Source: Lachnospiraceae bacterium
GTDB taxonomy: Bacteria > Bacillota > Clostridia > Lachnospirales > Lachnospiraceae
Assembly (NCBI GenBank): GCA_017437065.1
Contig: JAFSBX010000146.1
Location: forward strand, 1 to 64,000
DNA length: 64,000 nucleotides
Direction: 5' to 3'
How positions within the stretch are numbered: the stretch's first letter is position 1; every line of letters begins with the position of its first letter. The position numbers and the translations under genes are program-made. Below the pieces are notes generated by a model. The model did not search any database, was not told where the DNA came from, and saw only the letters and a program-made list of their open reading frames with translations. Shown piece by piece: positions 35,938 through 52,356 of the stretch.

Positions 35938-38900
35938 ATGAAGAAAAATTTGTTCAGAAATATTTTGGCGGGAGTTGCTGTTATTTCACAGTTGTGCAGT
36001 TTTAATAATACAGTTGTATATGCGACAGAAACCGGAAATAAAGATATTCAGGCGAATATTGAAGTTTCATCTAATATTTCAGAAGAGGATATGAAAGAGT
36101 ATCTGGATGGTTTTCAGCAGAAATACCCGGGGATTACGATAGAGTATAACTGTTATTCTGATTATGAAAATGAAATCAAAGCGAAGATGGATCAGAATGA
36201 TTATGGGGATGTACTATTTATACCGGGGTATGTCGGTTCTCATGAATATGCAAAGTATTTTGCACCATTGGGAAATTTGGAGCAATTAAACAAGAAGTAT
36301 AATTATCTGGAGACCAGTAAAATAAAAGATGAGATTATTTATGGGATTCCGTCATCTGCTTATGTAGTGGGAATCATGTATAATAAAGATGTCTTTGACA
36401 TGGCAGGGATTACAGAGCCACCCAAATCCATTGATGAATTTGAACTGGCACTTCAATCCATTAAGGAACGAACGGATGCTGTTCCGTTTTATACAAATTA
36501 TGCGGCAGACTGGCCATTACAGTTTTGGAGACAGTTTCCGTTTTTAGAAATGACGGGGAATCCAAATTATAGGGAGAATGGATTTGTAAATGAACTGAAT
36601 CCTTTTTTGGAAGGAACAACCCATTATGACGTGTATAGGATGTTGTATGATATTGTTCAAAATGATTTGAGTGAAGAAAATCCTTCTGAGACAGACTGGG
36701 AATTATCGAAGTCTATGTTGAATGAGGGGAAAATCGGTTGTATGGCAATTGGTTCATGGGCATTAATTCAAGTAAAGGAAGCGGGAGAAAATGGAGATGC
36801 CGTTGCTTTTATGCCGTTTCCGAATGAAAAAGACGGAAAACAGTACATGACGGTAGTGACTGATTATAGTTATGGAATTAATGCAAACAGTACAGAAAAG
36901 GAAGCGGCGAGGCTTTACGTTGATTACATGCTGGATGAATCGGGGTATGCACTGGATCATGAAAATCTGTCTCTTGTAAAGACGGATCCGTTTCCGGAGA
37001 GTTTTGGTGACATGGAGCATGTAGTCTGCCTGAGTAATATGGTAGCTACCAGTGAAAATTATGAGAAGAGAACTGCTTTATCAGAAAAATTAAACATACT
37101 GGATAGTAACGAGGAAATAAAAAGGGTTATTGAAGCGGCTTCAGGTATGACTTCGGAGAGCTTTGATGACATAGCAAAAGACTGGAATGAGCGGTGGGAG
37201 TCTTCGAGAACAGAAGAGATGATGCCGGAGGAAAGTGAAATTGTTCAGGTTCAAAGCGGTATAATTACTGATGAATATGAAGTGAACTTTTCGGAAACAG
37301 AAAAGGAATATTTGCAATCTGTATCAACGTTAAAGGTTGGTTATTTGAAAAATATGGCACCTTATCAATATGATACAAAAGATGGTTTTCAGGGAGTATC
37401 AGCAAATATTTTGCAAATTGTCAGCGATCATATCCGTGTATCCATGGAATATTATGGTTATGACAATACGGAGCAGATGATACAGGCATTAACTAATGGT
37501 GATATCGACATGGTTGCCGGTGTTGAGAAATCAGAAGAATATGATGACGTTGTTAAATATTCCAGAGATTATGTAGATTATATGAACGTTATTGTAAAAA
37601 GCGATACATTAATGACCTATCAGTTGGAAAGTGGCAGAGAAGCGGTTGTTGAAGGAGAAAATAACCGATATACAGAGGATGAAGATGCAAAGGTAGTTGT
37701 AACAGAGAGTTTGCGGGAAGGCATAAAGAGTGTAGAGTCTTTGAAAGCAGACTTTATTGTATCTAACTTTTACAGTGCAGATTATTATATAAAGGAAGAG
37801 GAGTGCGAACATGTTACATTGCTTCCAATGGCAGAAAATGAAAGTTTGTACTTTGCATTTCCAAAAGATGTAGATACCAGACTGGTGTCTGTATGCAATA
37901 AATGTCTTTATAGCATACCATCGGGGAATGTACAGATTATGCTGATGGAGCATATGGAGCCTGCTGCACAGGATATTACATTAAGACGTTTTGTGGAAGC
38001 GAATCCCGTGTTGTGTCTGGTGACAGTTTCCATAGTGTTTATGCTTGTGGTTGCAGTAATTATAGTAATTATGCATGAAAGAGAGAAAAGTGCAAGAAAA
38101 CATGCTATGGATGTAAAACGTTATGAAATGCTGTCTGCACTTGTGGATGAGTATGTATTTGAGCATGATACGAACACGAACATTATTCATTTTGATAAGA
38201 AATTTACAAAAAAATTTAGTTTCAGCGGAGATGTGGATTTAAATACATATCAAAATGACAATGAAGAAATGAATACTGTTCTGGAGCAGCTTACATCGGT
38301 AAAAAAGAGTGCGGAAAATATTTCTGTTGCCTTTACCATCAGGATGAAAACAGGAGAAAAGCAATGGTATAAATTAATTGCATATACAATTAATGATGCC
38401 AAGGGAAATACTGCGCATGTAATTGGAAAACTGGTAAGTGCACAGGAAGAAATGGAAGAAAAACAGCAGATACAGGATAAAGCACAAAGAGATCCATTGA
38501 CAGGACTTTATAATCGTGATGGTTTAAAAGAAAATTTTGAAAAAATATATCGCGATTCATTACTGCCGATAACATTTGCAATTATGGATATTGATAATTT
38601 TAAAGGTGTAAATGATACACTGGGGCATGATGGCGGAGATGAAGCATTGAAGCTGTTGACGCAGAAGCTGAAAGAAATCTTTGAAAAAACAGCGGTAATA
38701 GCAAGATATGGCGGAGACGAATTTATCTTATGTGTTTATAAGTCAGACAGGCAGGAAACAGAGAAAATGTTGGAAGAGCTTGTGAAAAAAATGGACAGAG
38801 ATTTCCAATATGGTGATAACCATGTGAAGCTGTCTATCAGTCTTGGCGCGGTATTCAGTGAAGAAAAAATAGCCTATGAAGAACTTTTTAGGAAAAGTGA

Positions 38901-38961
38901 TAACGTTCTTTATAAGGTGAAGGAAAATGGAAAAAATAATTACAGTATAAAGAACATATAA
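35938..38961 (+). CDS. Double solute-binding-domain/GGDEF diguanylate cyclase
   Basis: A 1,007-aa membrane protein with modules in the order: signal sequence (1-~30), a carbohydrate-type family-1 solute-binding domain (~35-415; YGVSGIP-like pocket strand IIYGIPSSAYVVGIMYNKDVF), an amino-acid-type family-3 solute-binding domain (~455-680; LKVGYLKNMAPYQYDTKDGFQG, DIDMVAGVEKSEEY), a membrane helix (~693-715), a PAS-like region (~735-835) and a GGDEF domain with DPLTGLYNRDGL and GGDEF at 925-929. The intact motif predicts c-di-GMP synthesis. Two different binding-protein families stacked on one receptor suggests integration of two ligands. GTAGGAG precedes the ATG, and a terminator follows. Confidence 0.88.
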   Translation: MKKNLFRNILAGVAVISQLCSFNNTVVYATETGNKDIQANIEVSSNISEEDMKEYLDGFQQKYPGITIEYNCYSDYENEIKAKMDQNDYGDVLFIPGYVGSHEYAKYFAPLGNLEQLNKKYNYLETSKIKDEIIYGIPSSAYVVGIMYNKDVFDMAGITEPPKSIDEFELALQSIKERTDAVPFYTNYAADWPLQFWRQFPFLEMTGNPNYRENGFVNELNPFLEGTTHYDVYRMLYDIVQNDLSEENPSETDWELSKSMLNEGKIGCMAIGSWALIQVKEAGENGDAVAFMPFPNEKDGKQYMTVVTDYSYGINANSTEKEAARLYVDYMLDESGYALDHENLSLVKTDPFPESFGDMEHVVCLSNMVATSENYEKRTALSEKLNILDSNEEIKRVIEAASGMTSESFDDIAKDWNERWESSRTEEMMPEESEIVQVQSGIITDEYEVNFSETEKEYLQSVSTLKVGYLKNMAPYQYDTKDGFQGVSANILQIVSDHIRVSMEYYGYDNTEQMIQALTNGDIDMVAGVEKSEEYDDVVKYSRDYVDYMNVIVKSDTLMTYQLESGREAVVEGENNRYTEDEDAKVVVTESLREGIKSVESLKADFIVSNFYSADYYIKEEECEHVTLLPMAENESLYFAFPKDVDTRLVSVCNKCLYSIPSGNVQIMLMEHMEPAAQDITLRRFVEANPVLCLVTVSIVFMLVVAVIIVIMHEREKSARKHAMDVKRYEMLSALVDEYVFEHDTNTNIIHFDKKFTKKFSFSGDVDLNTYQNDNEEMNTVLEQLTSVKKSAENISVAFTIRMKTGEKQWYKLIAYTINDAKGNTAHVIGKLVSAQEEMEEKQQIQDKAQRDPLTGLYNRDGLKENFEKIYRDSLLPITFAIMDIDNFKGVNDTLGHDGGDEALKLLTQKLKEIFEKTAVIARYGGDEFILCVYKSDRQETEKMLEELVKKMDRDFQYGDNHVKLSISLGAVFSEEKIAYEELFRKSDNVLYKVKENGKNNYSIKNI

Positions 38962-39042
38962 AATATACAGGGAGCGGTGTTGTAGTAGCGGAGACAAAAA
39001 GTTATTTAGAAAGTTTGAAAAAATAAAGCAGATAAAAAATGG

Positions 39043-39076
39043 GGAATTTGTGATTTGGTTGCAAATTCCTTTTTTT
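39043..39076 (+). terminator. Intrinsic terminator after the solute-binding/GGDEF gene
   Basis: An 8-bp stem GGAATTTG/CAAATTCC with an 11-nt loop is followed by a run of seven or more T. Confidence 0.75.
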
Positions 39077-39110
39077 GGATTAAAAAATTGTTGAAAATGC
39101 TGTGGTTTAG

Positions 39111-39139
39111 TTGTGGAAATAGAAAAAATATGTTAATAT
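39111..39139 (+). promoter_or_regulatory. Predicted promoter of the GGDEF-EAL gene
   Basis: TTGTGG, 17 nt, TAATAT, about 30 nt before the start codon. Confidence 0.55.
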
Positions 39140-39170
39140 TTAACTATACGTGATTTAAGAGGAATAGTAT

Positions 39171-40841
39171 ATGGGAGAAAAAAGAAAAGAGGGTACATTT
39201 AACCAGATTAAAGAAGTAATTAATATTTTAAGTCCGAGTGTTGATAATTATTTATATGTTATGGATATCAAAAATGATATATATTTTATTTCGGCAAATG
39301 CAATGGAGAGATTTTCAATACAAAAACAGGAATTTCATAATGTTATGGAAACATTAATGAAATTTGTGTATCCAAGTGACATTGAAATCTTACAGGAGGA
39401 CTTAAATCAGTTATTACGGAGAGAAAAGAATTTTCATAACTTACAATACAGGTGGGTAAGCAAAGAAGGAAATGCAGTATGGATTAATTGCAGAGGAAGT
39501 GTGATTTCAGATGAAGAAGGTGAGCTGAAGTTTTTAGTAGGCTGTATTAATGAAATCGGAGAAAAACAGAAAGCGGATAATGTCAGCGGTCTTCTTGGTG
39601 AGTTCAGCTTACAGGAGGAAATCAGTAATTATAAAGGAGAGCGTAAAACCGGATTTATGATTCGTCTTGGAATTGATAATTTCAAAGAAATTAACGAAAA
39701 CCGAGGTATGGATTACGGGGATATGGTTTTAAAAAGAACTGCGGAATGCATTGAATCAGTTATATTACCTTCGCAGATGCTCTATCGAATTGTAGCGGAT
39801 GAATTTGTTATTTTGGATTTTTCTAAAAGAGGAATTAAAGAAGCAGAGAAGCTGTTTGATGAAATTCGTTGGAAGATTAATCTGTTTATTGAAGATAATC
39901 AGTATGAGGTATTTTTTACTGTTTCAGCCGGAATTATTGATTTTGCGACAGTGCAGGGGCAGGATTATTCTGAGTTGATGAAACGTGCAGAATTTTCGTT
40001 AAATAAAGCAAAAGAAAATGGTAAGAATACGGGATATGTTTATGATGAGCAGGATTATAATTTGTCACTGCGTCATAGGAAGTTAGTTCAGATTATGCGT
40101 CAGTCTGTAAGTCATGATTTTGAAGGATTTGAAACCTATTTTCAGCCGATTATGAATATGAAGGAAGGGCGTTTGGCAAACGCTGAGACATTGTTGCGTT
40201 TTTGCAATGAAGAAATGGGAATGGTTTCACCGGCAGAGTTTATTCCGTTGTTGGAAGAGAGTGGTTTGATTATACCGGTAGGAAAGTGGGTACTATATCA
40301 GGCCATGGAGGCATGCAAAGAAATCCAGAAGAAAATACCGGATTTTAAAATATCGGTAAATTTGTCATATATACAGGTGCTAAAAAGTGATGTATTGAAA
40401 GAAATTTTATATGGCGTAAGAAAATATGAGTTACAGCCCGAAAGCCTGATAATTGAATTGACAGAGAGCGGATTTTTAGAGTCGGATGCTAATTTTATCG
40501 GTTTTTGTGATGGATTAAAAGAAAATGGTATTTTATTAGCACTGGATGATTTTGGGACAGGATATTCCAACTTCCATTATTTATATAATCTTAGTCCTAA
40601 TACAATAAAAATTGATCGTTCCTTTACGTTAAAGGCATTAAAGAATAATTATGAATTTAATTTACTTCGATATATGGTGGATATGGTTCACAGTATTAAT
40701 CTTAAGCTTTGTATTGAAGGAATTGAGACAGAGCAGGAATTAAGCAAAATATGCGAAATAGAGCCTGATTATATTCAAGGATATTATTTTGGAAAACCAA
40801 GTCCTCTCAATCGGTTTTTGGATGATTTTGTTAATGTATAA
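39171..40841 (+). CDS. PAS-GGDEF(degenerate)-EAL c-di-GMP phosphodiesterase
   Basis: A soluble 556-aa protein. Residues ~15-130 are a PAS fold with a PAC-like end (WVSKEGNAVWINCRGSVI). Residues ~140-290 are a GGDEF domain whose signature is replaced by VADEF (208-212), so cyclase activity is unlikely and the domain may bind GTP as a regulator. Residues ~300-552 are an EAL domain: the motif reads ETL (339-341, catalytic Glu kept), and LIIELTESGF, LDDFGTGYSNFHYL and IKIDRSF with the later CIEGIET supply the metal and catalytic residues. Net function is therefore probably c-di-GMP hydrolysis, opposing the cyclase encoded just upstream. Confidence 0.88.
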   Translation: MGEKRKEGTFNQIKEVINILSPSVDNYLYVMDIKNDIYFISANAMERFSIQKQEFHNVMETLMKFVYPSDIEILQEDLNQLLRREKNFHNLQYRWVSKEGNAVWINCRGSVISDEEGELKFLVGCINEIGEKQKADNVSGLLGEFSLQEEISNYKGERKTGFMIRLGIDNFKEINENRGMDYGDMVLKRTAECIESVILPSQMLYRIVADEFVILDFSKRGIKEAEKLFDEIRWKINLFIEDNQYEVFFTVSAGIIDFATVQGQDYSELMKRAEFSLNKAKENGKNTGYVYDEQDYNLSLRHRKLVQIMRQSVSHDFEGFETYFQPIMNMKEGRLANAETLLRFCNEEMGMVSPAEFIPLLEESGLIIPVGKWVLYQAMEACKEIQKKIPDFKISVNLSYIQVLKSDVLKEILYGVRKYELQPESLIIELTESGFLESDANFIGFCDGLKENGILLALDDFGTGYSNFHYLYNLSPNTIKIDRSFTLKALKNNYEFNLLRYMVDMVHSINLKLCIEGIETEQELSKICEIEPDYIQGYYFGKPSPLNRFLDDFVNV

Positions 40842-40882
40842 CAGTGGTTTGAGAGAGTTAAGAAGGGAAGCCGGATATAGAA

Positions 40883-41053
40883 ATGTTAGTTTGCGATTAT
40901 GTAGTAGAAAGAATTGATGGTGATTATGCTTATTTGAAAAGAGAAGATTTGCCGGAGGAAGAGTGCAAGCTGGTAGCAAGAGCGCTTTTGCCGGAGGAAA
41001 TTTCAGAAGGCAGCAGATTACACTATGAAATGATGCAGTATACAATTATATAA
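40883..41053 (+). CDS. Small DUF3006-like protein
   Basis: A 56-aa ORF starting MLVCDYVVERIDGDYAYL, with ARALLPEEISEGSRL in its second half. The pattern V-x-R-I-x-G-D-Y-A ... LLPE-x2-EG resembles the small DUF3006 family found across Firmicutes, function unknown. GAAGGGA lies about 13 nt upstream. It is 41 nt after the GGDEF-EAL stop and before a terminator, so it is probably the second gene of that operon. Confidence 0.7.
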   Translation: MLVCDYVVERIDGDYAYLKREDLPEEECKLVARALLPEEISEGSRLHYEMMQYTII

Positions 41054-41066
41054 TTATGACTTAAGA

Positions 41067-41107
41067 AAATCCCGATTTTACGTTAAAAGTAGAATCGGGA
41101 TTTTTTT
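41067..41107 (+). terminator. Intrinsic terminator after the GGDEF-EAL operon
   Basis: A 14-bp stem (AAATCCCGATTTTA with TAGAATCGGGATTT, one G-U pair) is followed by TTTTTTT. Confidence 0.88.
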
Positions 41108-41174
41108 GAGCTATTTTGTAATATGAAATTTATGATTTTATTCTAATTTGTGGAATGTGTTGTAAAATATATTG

Positions 41175-41190
41175 TTGCGCGATTGCGCAA
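41175..41190. promoter_or_regulatory. Operator-like inverted repeat upstream of the galactanase
   Basis: TTGCGC-GATT-GCGCAA, 6-bp arms, in the 340-bp leader of the GH53 gene. It shares the GCGCAA/TTGCGC half-sites with the cluster at 41297. Confidence 0.55.
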
Positions 41191-41296
41191 AAAAAAGATA
41201 AATACGTTGTAATTTTTTCACAAATGGGAGAAGAAATATTCGGATAAAAAGCCAATGGTAACAAGCTGTAAAAAAATGTAAGATATAAGCATAAAG

Positions 41297-41329
41297 GCGC
41301 AATCGGTTGCGCAACGGTTGCGTAAATAT
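41297..41329. promoter_or_regulatory. Clustered LacI-like operator half-sites upstream of the galactanase
   Basis: GCGCAATCGGTTGCGC (41297-41312) is a palindrome with the LacI-family core AA-n-CG-n-TT, immediately overlapped by TTGCGCAACGGTTGCG. The repeated TTGCG half-site every ~11 bp suggests cooperative binding on one helix face. The half-sites differ from those of both LacI genes in the window, so the regulator is probably elsewhere. Confidence 0.55.
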
Positions 41330-41336
41330 TTAATAA

Positions 41337-48038
<6,702 letters not shown>

Positions 48039-48062
48039 CTTGTATTAAATATTATATTAAAT

Positions 48063-48095
48063 AAAAGACGGTTCACATTGTGCGAACCGTCTTTT
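48063..48095. terminator. Bidirectional terminator between GH53 and GH94 genes
   Basis: A perfect 12-bp stem (AAAAGACGGTTC with GAACCGTCTTTT), 9-nt loop. The A/T flanks give a T-run in both directions, serving the two convergent genes. Confidence 0.9.
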
Positions 48096-48109
48096 ACACT
48101 GGAAATATT

Positions 48110-50545
48110 TTAACCCATTGTAACAACTACATCGTAGTTTGATTTTCCTTTTTCGTAAGGAATTATACAGCCTTCAATTACATTACCATCAACAGTAATG
48201 TTCTTAATTCCTTTCTCAACATTATCAGGATTTACAACCTTGATGTTGTAAGTTCCTTCACGGAATTTTCTTGTCAGTGTAAAGTCACCGAAGCCCTTTG
48301 GAACACAAGGATTTACGGAAAGTCCTGTATGAGTCGGATATACACCTAAAATATACTGTGAAATATTTACAAAAGTCCATGCTGCTGTACCTGTTAACCA
48401 GCTGTTCTTTGCTTCGCCGTGGAATTTGGCATCCCTTCCGGCTACCATCTGGGAGTAAACATATGGCTCTGTACGATGAATTTCACTGATTTCTTCTACA
48501 TAAGCAGGACAGGTTTTGCGGTAAATTTCAAAAGCTCTGTCACCTCTGCCGATAACGGTTTCTGCGATAGATACCCATGGATTGTTGTGGCAGAAGATAC
48601 CTGCATTTTCTTTGTATCCCGGTGGGTAAGAAGAAACCTCACCAAGTTCTAAGTGGTATCTGGTGTAAGCCGGTTGTAAAATCATGACACCGTAGTCGGT
48701 ATCCAGTCTTTCTTTCACGGAATTTAATGCTTTTTCGGCAAGTCCTTCTTTGACACCAACGCCTGCAAGTACGCAGAAGCCTTGTGGCTCAATGAAAATC
48801 TGACCTTCTTCACATTCTTTGGATCCGATTTTCTGACTGTAAGCATCGTAAGCACGAACGAACCAGTCGCCATCCCAGCCATCTTTTAAGATAGCAGCAT
48901 TCATAATTTCTACTTCTTTTCTTGCTCTTTCTGCTTCAGCAGTGTCGCCTAATAATTCTGCAAGTTGAGCATATTCTTCACCATATTTTACAAACATTCC
49001 GGCAATGAATACGGATTCTGCAACAGGGCCTTCGCTTGGACCAAATGTCTGGAAGGATTCGCCCGGATGTTCGGAGAAACAGTTTAAGTTCAGACAGTCA
49101 TTCCAGTCTGCACGTCCGATTAAAGGCAAGTTATGAGGTCCTTTATGATTGATAATGTAATCCAAAGAACGTTTTAAGTGCTCCATAAGAGTAGTTGCTA
49201 CGGACATATCGTTATCGTAAGGAACCATTTCTGTCAAAATGGAAGTATCACCGGTTTCTCTTACATAAGCGCTTGTTCCGGCAATCAGCCATAACGGGTC
49301 ATCATTGAAGCCGCTGCCGATGTCAGAATTTCCCTTCTTAGTAAGTGGCTGGTACTGATGATAAGCACTACCATCCTGAAACTGAGTGGAAGCAATATCA
49401 ATAATTCTTTCTCTTGCACGGTCAGGAATTAAATGTACGAAACCAAGTAAGTCCTGACAGGAATCACGGAAGCCCATACCACGTCCGATACCGGATTCAT
49501 AATAAGAAGCGGAACGGGACATGTTAAAGGTTACCATGCACTGATACTGATTCCAGATATTAACCATACGGTCAACTTTGTCGTTGGAAGAGTTTACATT
49601 GTATTTGGAAAGTAAGTCTTCCCAGTATTTATTTAATGCAGCAAATGCTTTTTCAACGTCTGCATCGGTCTGATATTTGGAAAGCATTGCATCTGCCGGT
49701 TTTTTATTGATGATTCCGTAGGATTCCCACTTGTCATCTTCCGGATTTTCAACATAACCAAGTACGAAAACGTAGGATTTTGTTTCGCCCGGCTCTAAAG
49801 TAACGTTAATCTGATGGGAGGCGATTGGTGACCATCCGCTTGCCATGGAATTTCTGCATTTGCCTTCTTCAACTGCGATTGGAGCTTCGGCACCGCGGTA
49901 AGCACCGAGGAATTCATCACGGCTTGTATCAAATCCGTCAATCTTTGTGTTAACAGAGTAAACAGCATAGTGATTACGGCGTTCTCTGTATTCGGTTTTG
50001 TGATAAATCGTAGAGTCCACAACTTCAACTTCGCCGATACTTAAGTTACGCTGGAAGTTTTTCATATCGTCGTCTGCATTCCAGAGACACCATTCTACAT
50101 AAGAGAAGAGTGTAAGTTCTTTCTTTTCGGAAGAGTTATTTGTAAGTTTTAAGCTGCTTACTTCACAGTTATCGTCTGTGGGGACAAAAGTGAGTACGGA
50201 AGCCTCTACGTTGTTTTTGGAACCGGTAAAGCGGCTGTAACCGATACCGTGGCGACATTCGTAGGAGTCAAGCTCTGTCTGGGTAGGTTTCCAACCCGGA
50301 TTCCACACGGTTTCACCATCTTTTATGTAAAAGTATTTACCGTTAATATCGCCCGGTACATTGTTGTAGCGGTATCTGGTAAGACGTAAAAGCTTTGCAT
50401 CTTTATAGAAGGTATAACCACCGCATGTATTGGAAATTAAAGTGAAAAACTCGTTGCTTCCGAGGTAGTTAATCCATGGAAGGGGAGTTTTTGGGGTTGT
50501 AATCACATATTCTTTGTTGCTGTCGTCGAAATATCCGAATTTCAT
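48110..50545 (-). CDS. GH94 cellobiose phosphorylase
   Basis: Cytoplasmic inverting phosphorylase of 811 aa, close to the usual cellobiose phosphorylase length. It converts cellobiose and phosphate to alpha-glucose 1-phosphate and glucose. It starts with the typical [15 protein letters not shown]. The N-terminal beta-sandwich carries HGIGYSRF, and the barrel has [13 protein letters not shown] and [10 protein letters not shown] with the general acid at Asp483 by analogy to characterised enzymes. I choose the ATG at 50545, 6 nt after GGAGG; four codons upstream another ATG lacks a site. It is monocistronic, with a strong promoter overlapping a LacI-type operator, and faces the LacI gene at 50806. 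Confidence 0.92.
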   Translation of the reverse strand: MKFGYFDDSNKEYVITTPKTPLPWINYLGSNEFFTLISNTCGGYTFYKDAKLLRLTRYRYNNVPGDINGKYFYIKDGETVWNPGWKPTQTELDSYECRHGIGYSRFTGSKNNVEASVLTFVPTDDNCEVSSLKLTNNSSEKKELTLFSYVEWCLWNADDDMKNFQRNLSIGEVEVVDSTIYHKTEYRERRNHYAVYSVNTKIDGFDTSRDEFLGAYRGAEAPIAVEEGKCRNSMASGWSPIASHQINVTLEPGETKSYVFVLGYVENPEDDKWESYGIINKKPADAMLSKYQTDADVEKAFAALNKYWEDLLSKYNVNSSNDKVDRMVNIWNQYQCMVTFNMSRSASYYESGIGRGMGFRDSCQDLLGFVHLIPDRARERIIDIASTQFQDGSAYHQYQPLTKKGNSDIGSGFNDDPLWLIAGTSAYVRETGDTSILTEMVPYDNDMSVATTLMEHLKRSLDYIINHKGPHNLPLIGRADWNDCLNLNCFSEHPGESFQTFGPSEGPVAESVFIAGMFVKYGEEYAQLAELLGDTAEAERARKEVEIMNAAILKDGWDGDWFVRAYDAYSQKIGSKECEEGQIFIEPQGFCVLAGVGVKEGLAEKALNSVKERLDTDYGVMILQPAYTRYHLELGEVSSYPPGYKENAGIFCHNNPWVSIAETVIGRGDRAFEIYRKTCPAYVEEISEIHRTEPYVYSQMVAGRDAKFHGEAKNSWLTGTAAWTFVNISQYILGVYPTHTGLSVNPCVPKGFGDFTLTRKFREGTYNIKVVNPDNVEKGIKNITVDGNVIEGCIIPYEKGKSNYDVVVTMG

Positions 50546-50621
50546 AGCGTCCTCCATTCTTTCTTTACTCTTTTAAAGTTAATATTAAAGTGAATTTGAT
50601 TTTATTTTCTAAGTTAAGCCA

Positions 50622-50650
50622 ATTATAGTAAACGTTTAAGTAAAAGTCAA
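50622..50650 (-). promoter_or_regulatory. GH94 promoter with embedded LacI-type operator
   Basis: On the minus strand, TTGACT, 17 nt, TATAAT. The spacer holds AAACGTTT (50630-50637), a LacI/CcpA-like core, so binding would block RNA polymerase directly. A catabolite (cre) site is the alternative reading. Confidence 0.75.
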
Positions 50651-50711
50651 TATATATTTATTGCGGAAAGTAATGTAATAGTTAAAAATATCTAAAGAAT
50701 ACACACAATAA

Positions 50712-50740
50712 TTGCATTTTGGCTGAAAAAGAGTTATAGT
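50712..50740 (+). promoter_or_regulatory. Predicted promoter of the LacI gene at 50806
   Basis: TTGCAT, 17 nt, TATAGT. A LacI-type core AAACGATT (50750-50757) starts 10 nt after the -10 box and would allow autorepression. Confidence 0.6.
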
Positions 50741-50805
50741 TAATTTCGAAAACGATTAAGAATATGGATTGAAGAGTCAAATAAAAAAAGAAATGAGGCT
50801 GCATC

Positions 50806-51819
50806 ATGGTTTCAATGAAAGATATCGCCATTGCCTGTGAAGTTTCAATAGCAACGGTGAGCAAGGCATTAAATGATCATAGTGATATAGGAAAAGCAAC
50901 AAAAGAATATATTAAGCAGACAGCAAAAGAAATGGGATATTTTCCGAATTCGGCGGCAAAAGCATTGAAGACAAACAAATCCTACAATATAGGAGTGCTT
51001 TTTGCGGACGAGGCAGGAAGCGGATTGAAGCATGATTACTTTACGGAGGTACTGGACAGTTTTAAGCGGGCTGTGGAGGAAAAGGGTTATGACATGACTT
51101 TCATTAACTGTTCCAAAACCGGGAAAAATAAGATGTCCTATTTAGAACATGCCAGATACCGCGGATTTGACGGAGTGGCGATTGCATGTATTGACTTTAA
51201 TAATCCGGAAGTCTTGGAGCTTGTGAACAGTGATATTCCGTTAGTGACAATTGACCATTTGTTTCATAATCGGATTGCCGTTATTTCGGATAATGTAAAG
51301 GGCATGAGAGATTTATTTACTTATGTATACAAAAAAGGACATCGACGGATTGCTTATGTACATGGGGCAGATTCGGCAGTAACACAGAATCGACTTTCTT
51401 CTTTTTATAAAACGGCGGAGGAGCTTGGAGTGGAAATTCCTGATGAATACGTGAAAGAAGCCGCTTATCGGGATACAAAAGCAACTTATGAAAGAACGCT
51501 AGAGCTGTTGGATTTGCCGGAACCGCCGACCTGTATTTTATACCCGGATGATTTTGCAAGCTTTGGCGGGATTAATGCAATTAAGGAACGGGGGCTGCGT
51601 ATCCCGGAGGATATTTCCATAGCCGGATATGATGGGATTCGGATTGGGCGACATTTGGAACCGCAGCTGACAACGCTCAGACAGGATACGGAACAGACGG
51701 GAGCGAAAGCGGCAGAGTATCTGATTGATTTAATAGAAAGACCTAAGACGACGGTGATTGGACAGATTGTGATTTCCGGAGCTGTCTTTGAAGGAAAGAC
51801 GGTAGGACAGTATGAATAG
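50806..51819 (+). CDS. LacI-family repressor, probable cellobiose phosphorylase regulator
   Basis: A 337-aa LacI/GalR protein: helix-turn-helix [25 protein letters not shown], hinge [12 protein letters not shown], then an effector-binding domain ([33 protein letters not shown]-like strand [30 protein letters not shown]). It lies divergent to GH94 with 260 bp between the starts, in which AAACGTTT and AAACGATT sit on the two promoters. It most likely represses GH94 and itself in the absence of cellobiose or a related glucoside. Confidence 0.9.
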   Translation: MVSMKDIAIACEVSIATVSKALNDHSDIGKATKEYIKQTAKEMGYFPNSAAKALKTNKSYNIGVLFADEAGSGLKHDYFTEVLDSFKRAVEEKGYDMTFINCSKTGKNKMSYLEHARYRGFDGVAIACIDFNNPEVLELVNSDIPLVTIDHLFHNRIAVISDNVKGMRDLFTYVYKKGHRRIAYVHGADSAVTQNRLSSFYKTAEELGVEIPDEYVKEAAYRDTKATYERTLELLDLPEPPTCILYPDDFASFGGINAIKERGLRIPEDISIAGYDGIRIGRHLEPQLTTLRQDTEQTGAKAAEYLIDLIERPKTTVIGQIVISGAVFEGKTVGQYE

Positions 51820-51864
51820 GATTTGGGTTAACGACGGAAAGGCAGGGAAGGAGGAATGAAGAAA

Positions 51865-52356
51865 ATGGCAGAAACAGAAAGGCAACATCATGAATTTGAG
51901 CCGGTATTTGATGAGCGGTCGGAAATTCTTATTCTGGGCACATTTCCTTCCGTAAAATCCCGGGAAAATCAATTTTATTACGGACATCCGCAAAACCGGT
52001 TTTGGAAAGTATTGGCGGCACTGACAGACAGTGAGTTACCGGAAACGATAGAAGATAAGAAAAAAATGCTTCTCGACAATCGCATTGCGATATGGGACGT
52101 GATTGCACAGTGTGATATTGCCGGCTCCAGTGACAGCAGTATTAAAAATGTGGTTCCGGCGGATATTGGACGGGTATTGAAAGACAGTAATATTCAAAAA
52201 ATATATGCAAACGGTAACACGGCGAAAAAGCTGTATGACAAGTATGTGTTGCCTAAGGTTCAGATAGAAATTGAGGGTTTGCCTTCTACCAGCCCGGCAA
52301 ATGCCGGGTATTCATTAGACAGACTAATAGAGGCGTGGGGGAAAATTAAAGTATAA
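51865..52356 (+). CDS. DNA-deoxyinosine glycosylase (UDG family 6)
   Basis: DNA repair glycosylase of 163 aa in the uracil-DNA glycosylase superfamily. The catalytic Asn-containing motif is GTFPSVKSRENQFYYGHPQNRFWKVL and the C-terminal motif is LPSTSPANAGYS, as in hypoxanthine-DNA glycosylases. It should remove hypoxanthine arising from adenine deamination. I place the start at the ATG at 51865, 10 nt after GAAGGAGG; the ATG at 51856 is only 1 nt from that site. Its last 11 bases overlap the end of the convergent aminotransferase gene. Confidence 0.85.
   Translation: MAETERQHHEFEPVFDERSEILILGTFPSVKSRENQFYYGHPQNRFWKVLAALTDSELPETIEDKKKMLLDNRIAIWDVIAQCDIAGSSDSSIKNVVPADIGRVLKDSNIQKIYANGNTAKKLYDKYVLPKVQIEIEGLPSTSPANAGYSLDRLIEAWGKIKV

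Noticed and set aside
41175-41329. Galactanase operators assigned to the LacI gene at 50806
   Set aside because: The half-sites (GCGCAA/TTGCGC) differ from AAACGTTT and AAACGATT near that gene, so the link is not supported.
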